The translations under genes were made by a program, and so were the position numbers. This document shows positions 4,886-5,657 of a stretch of DNA of 5,657 nucleotides, one piece after another. Every line of letters starts with the position of its first letter. Positions within the stretch are counted from its first letter, which is position 1. The notes beneath the pieces are model-generated. The model worked only from the letters and a program-made list of their open reading frames with translations, was not told where the DNA came from and searched no databases. The DNA is from an uncultured Chloroflexota bacterium (lineage in GTDB: Bacteria; Chloroflexota; Chloroflexia; Chloroflexales; Roseiflexaceae): NCBI GenBank assembly GCA_903871975.1, contig CAIQIY010000616.1, positions 1-5,657 on the forward strand. Direction: 5' to 3'.

Positions 4886-5657
4886 TCATCCGGCATCCGG
4901 GTGCGCGCGGCGCGTCACGCTGATCACGATCGGCAGCAGGCTGAATGCCGGTATACCCAGCGGTGCCGTGGCTGACCCGACGAGCATGCCGGTCGACGAC
5001 CCGCCGTCGAGATTGAGTGCGGCGTCGATCGCGAGTGCGCTGTCGGCAAGCCACCTCGCCATCCGCGACAGCGTCGTGCCGGTCAGCGGCGTGATGATGA
5101 ACCACAGATCGCCGGCGCGGTCGAGCGCGACGACGGTGCGCCGCGCTTCTGCGCCGTCGTCGTCCAGCTCGACGATGCGCCCGCCGGGGCGTATCAGCAT
5201 CGGAAACGACTGCACCGCCTGCATCGGCTGCTCACTGTCGTCGTACGGTGTCTCTGCGAGCGCCCGCATCGTAATCTGGCCGCGCGCATCGACGGCGAGC
5301 ATGCCGCCGAACCCGACGTAGGATTGCCCTGCCACCGCGCCGTCGCTCGCGATCAGGGCGGTGCTGCGCCATTCCGGCGTGAAGAAGCTCCCGTTCACCA
5401 CCAGCGTCGCCCCGAGGCGCGCATGCCACGCTGCGAGCGTCTGCGGCGCGTGTGGTGCGTAATGAACGCGCAATCGGTGTACCTGCGGATCGATCCGTGC
5501 CAACAATACCGGTACGCCCGGCATATCGCCAACCGATGGGATCAGTGCGCTGCTCAGCATGATCCCGTCGACCTCGCCTTCCCACTGCTGTGCTGGCACG
5601 GGCGATGGTGGCACGGGCGATGGTGGCACGGGCGATGGTGGCACGGGCGATGGTGGC
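4886..5657 (-). CDS. Phosphodiester glycosidase (NAGPA-type) family protein, N-terminus missing
   Basis: The visible 256 residues begin in a Pro-rich repeat and continue into a domain resembling the phosphodiester glycosidase family (NAGPA, formerly DUF2233), which hydrolyses sugar-phosphodiester bonds. Family marks, numbered from the window edge: LVVNGSFFTPEW (85-96, compare NGGFF); GGMLAVDARG (117-126); a SFP..I element (150-155); ARRTVVALDRAGDLWFII (171-188, compare RTAIGxDxxG); and ALNLDGGSSTGM (213-224), the characteristic asparagine/aspartate-glycine loop. The domain ends close to the C-terminus. The N-terminus lies beyond base 5657: the repeat frame is open to the edge, so the in-frame GTG at 5644 is almost certainly an internal valine. 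A signal peptide or lipoprotein anchor followed by this PPSPV linker would fit the family, which is often exported, but that part is not visible. The true substrate is unknown. The stop codon abuts gatB's. Confidence 0.88.
   Translation of the reverse strand, partial: PPSPVPPSPVPPSPVPPSPVPAQQWEGEVDGIMLSSALIPSVGDMPGVPVLLARIDPQVHRLRVHYAPHAPQTLAAWHARLGATLVVNGSFFTPEWRSTALIASDGAVAGQSYVGFGGMLAVDARGQITMRALAETPYDDSEQPMQAVQSFPMLIRPGGRIVELDDDGAEARRTVVALDRAGDLWFIITPLTGTTLSRMARWLADSALAIDAALNLDGGSSTGMLVGSATAPLGIPAFSLLPIVISVTRRAHPDAG
5595..5657. repeat. 15-bp tandem repeat encoding a PPSPV linker
   Basis: Four identical 15-bp units (GGCACGGGCGATGGT on the plus strand) lie at 5595-5609, 5610-5624, 5625-5639 and 5640-5654, and a fifth begins at 5655 and is cut by the window edge. 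Read on the minus strand they encode Pro-Pro-Ser-Pro-Val repeated in frame. Exact nucleotide identity between copies, including at synonymous positions, points to recent slippage or unequal recombination. The likely role is a stiff extended spacer between a membrane anchor and the catalytic domain. Confidence 0.93.

Noticed and set aside
5642..5644. GTG at 5644 as start of the glycosidase gene
   Set aside because: It is the repeated valine codon of the PPSPV units, and the same frame continues open to the window edge, so the gene is 5' partial.
5595..5657. CRISPR-like array at the right edge
   Set aside because: The 15-bp units are directly contiguous with no spacers and lie in frame inside a coding sequence.
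1..5657. Signs of a mobile element, defence island or novel multi-gene system
   Set aside because: No integrase, transposase, terminal repeats, tRNA-end duplication, reverse transcriptase, nuclease or toxin motif was found, and base composition looks even across the window.

Overview
The window is a strongly GC-rich piece of bacterial chromosome with densely packed, mostly housekeeping-type genes. No phage, plasmid, transposon, CRISPR or toxin/defence module was seen. The best lineage guess is Chloroflexota (Chloroflexia-like). It rests on the cysteine-free ribosomal protein L33 sequence, a GatB-dependent tRNA amidation system, CCA ends encoded in the tRNA genes and the overall gene style. 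This is inference from remembered family resemblance, not a search.

Left part (1-815): the last 33 codons of an unrecognised plus-strand gene, a roughly 270-base intergenic stretch with a hairpin and a near-consensus promoter, then rpmG (ribosomal protein L33). Directly after rpmG comes a second, even better promoter (TTGACA, 17 bases, TATTAT) driving two tandem alanine tRNA genes with anticodons CGC and GGC. Both carry the G3:U70 identity pair. A perfect-looking 15-bp hairpin without a T tract follows the tRNAs and sits just upstream of the next gene.

Middle part (816-2988): a short luciferase-like (LLM-class) flavin/F420-type oxidoreductase on the plus strand converges with a two-domain RsmC/RlmG-type rRNA guanine-N2 methyltransferase on the minus strand. 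The methyltransferase is divergent from the next plus-strand gene. Their shared 133-base region holds a consensus TATAAT whose overlapping complement is also a -10-like TATTAT, so one element may serve both directions.

Right part (2989-5657): a 139-residue protein of unknown function with two predicted membrane segments is followed after 16 bases by gatB, the B subunit of the Asp/Glu-tRNA amidotransferase. The two probably form a small operon. The gatB stop codon abuts the stop codon of a convergent minus-strand gene for an exported-looking phosphodiester glycosidase (NAGPA-type) protein. That gene runs off the right edge inside a 15-bp tandem repeat coding for a Pro-Pro-Ser-Pro-Val linker.

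The functional theme is translation (L33, two tRNA-Ala, rRNA methyltransferase, GatB), with three less well-placed genes (the LLM oxidoreductase, the small membrane protein and the glycosidase). Nothing here is a convincing undescribed system. The most useful second looks are the U-less hairpin between tRNAs and oxidoreductase, the symmetric -10 elements, the membrane protein coupled to gatB, and the expanding-type PPSPV repeat.
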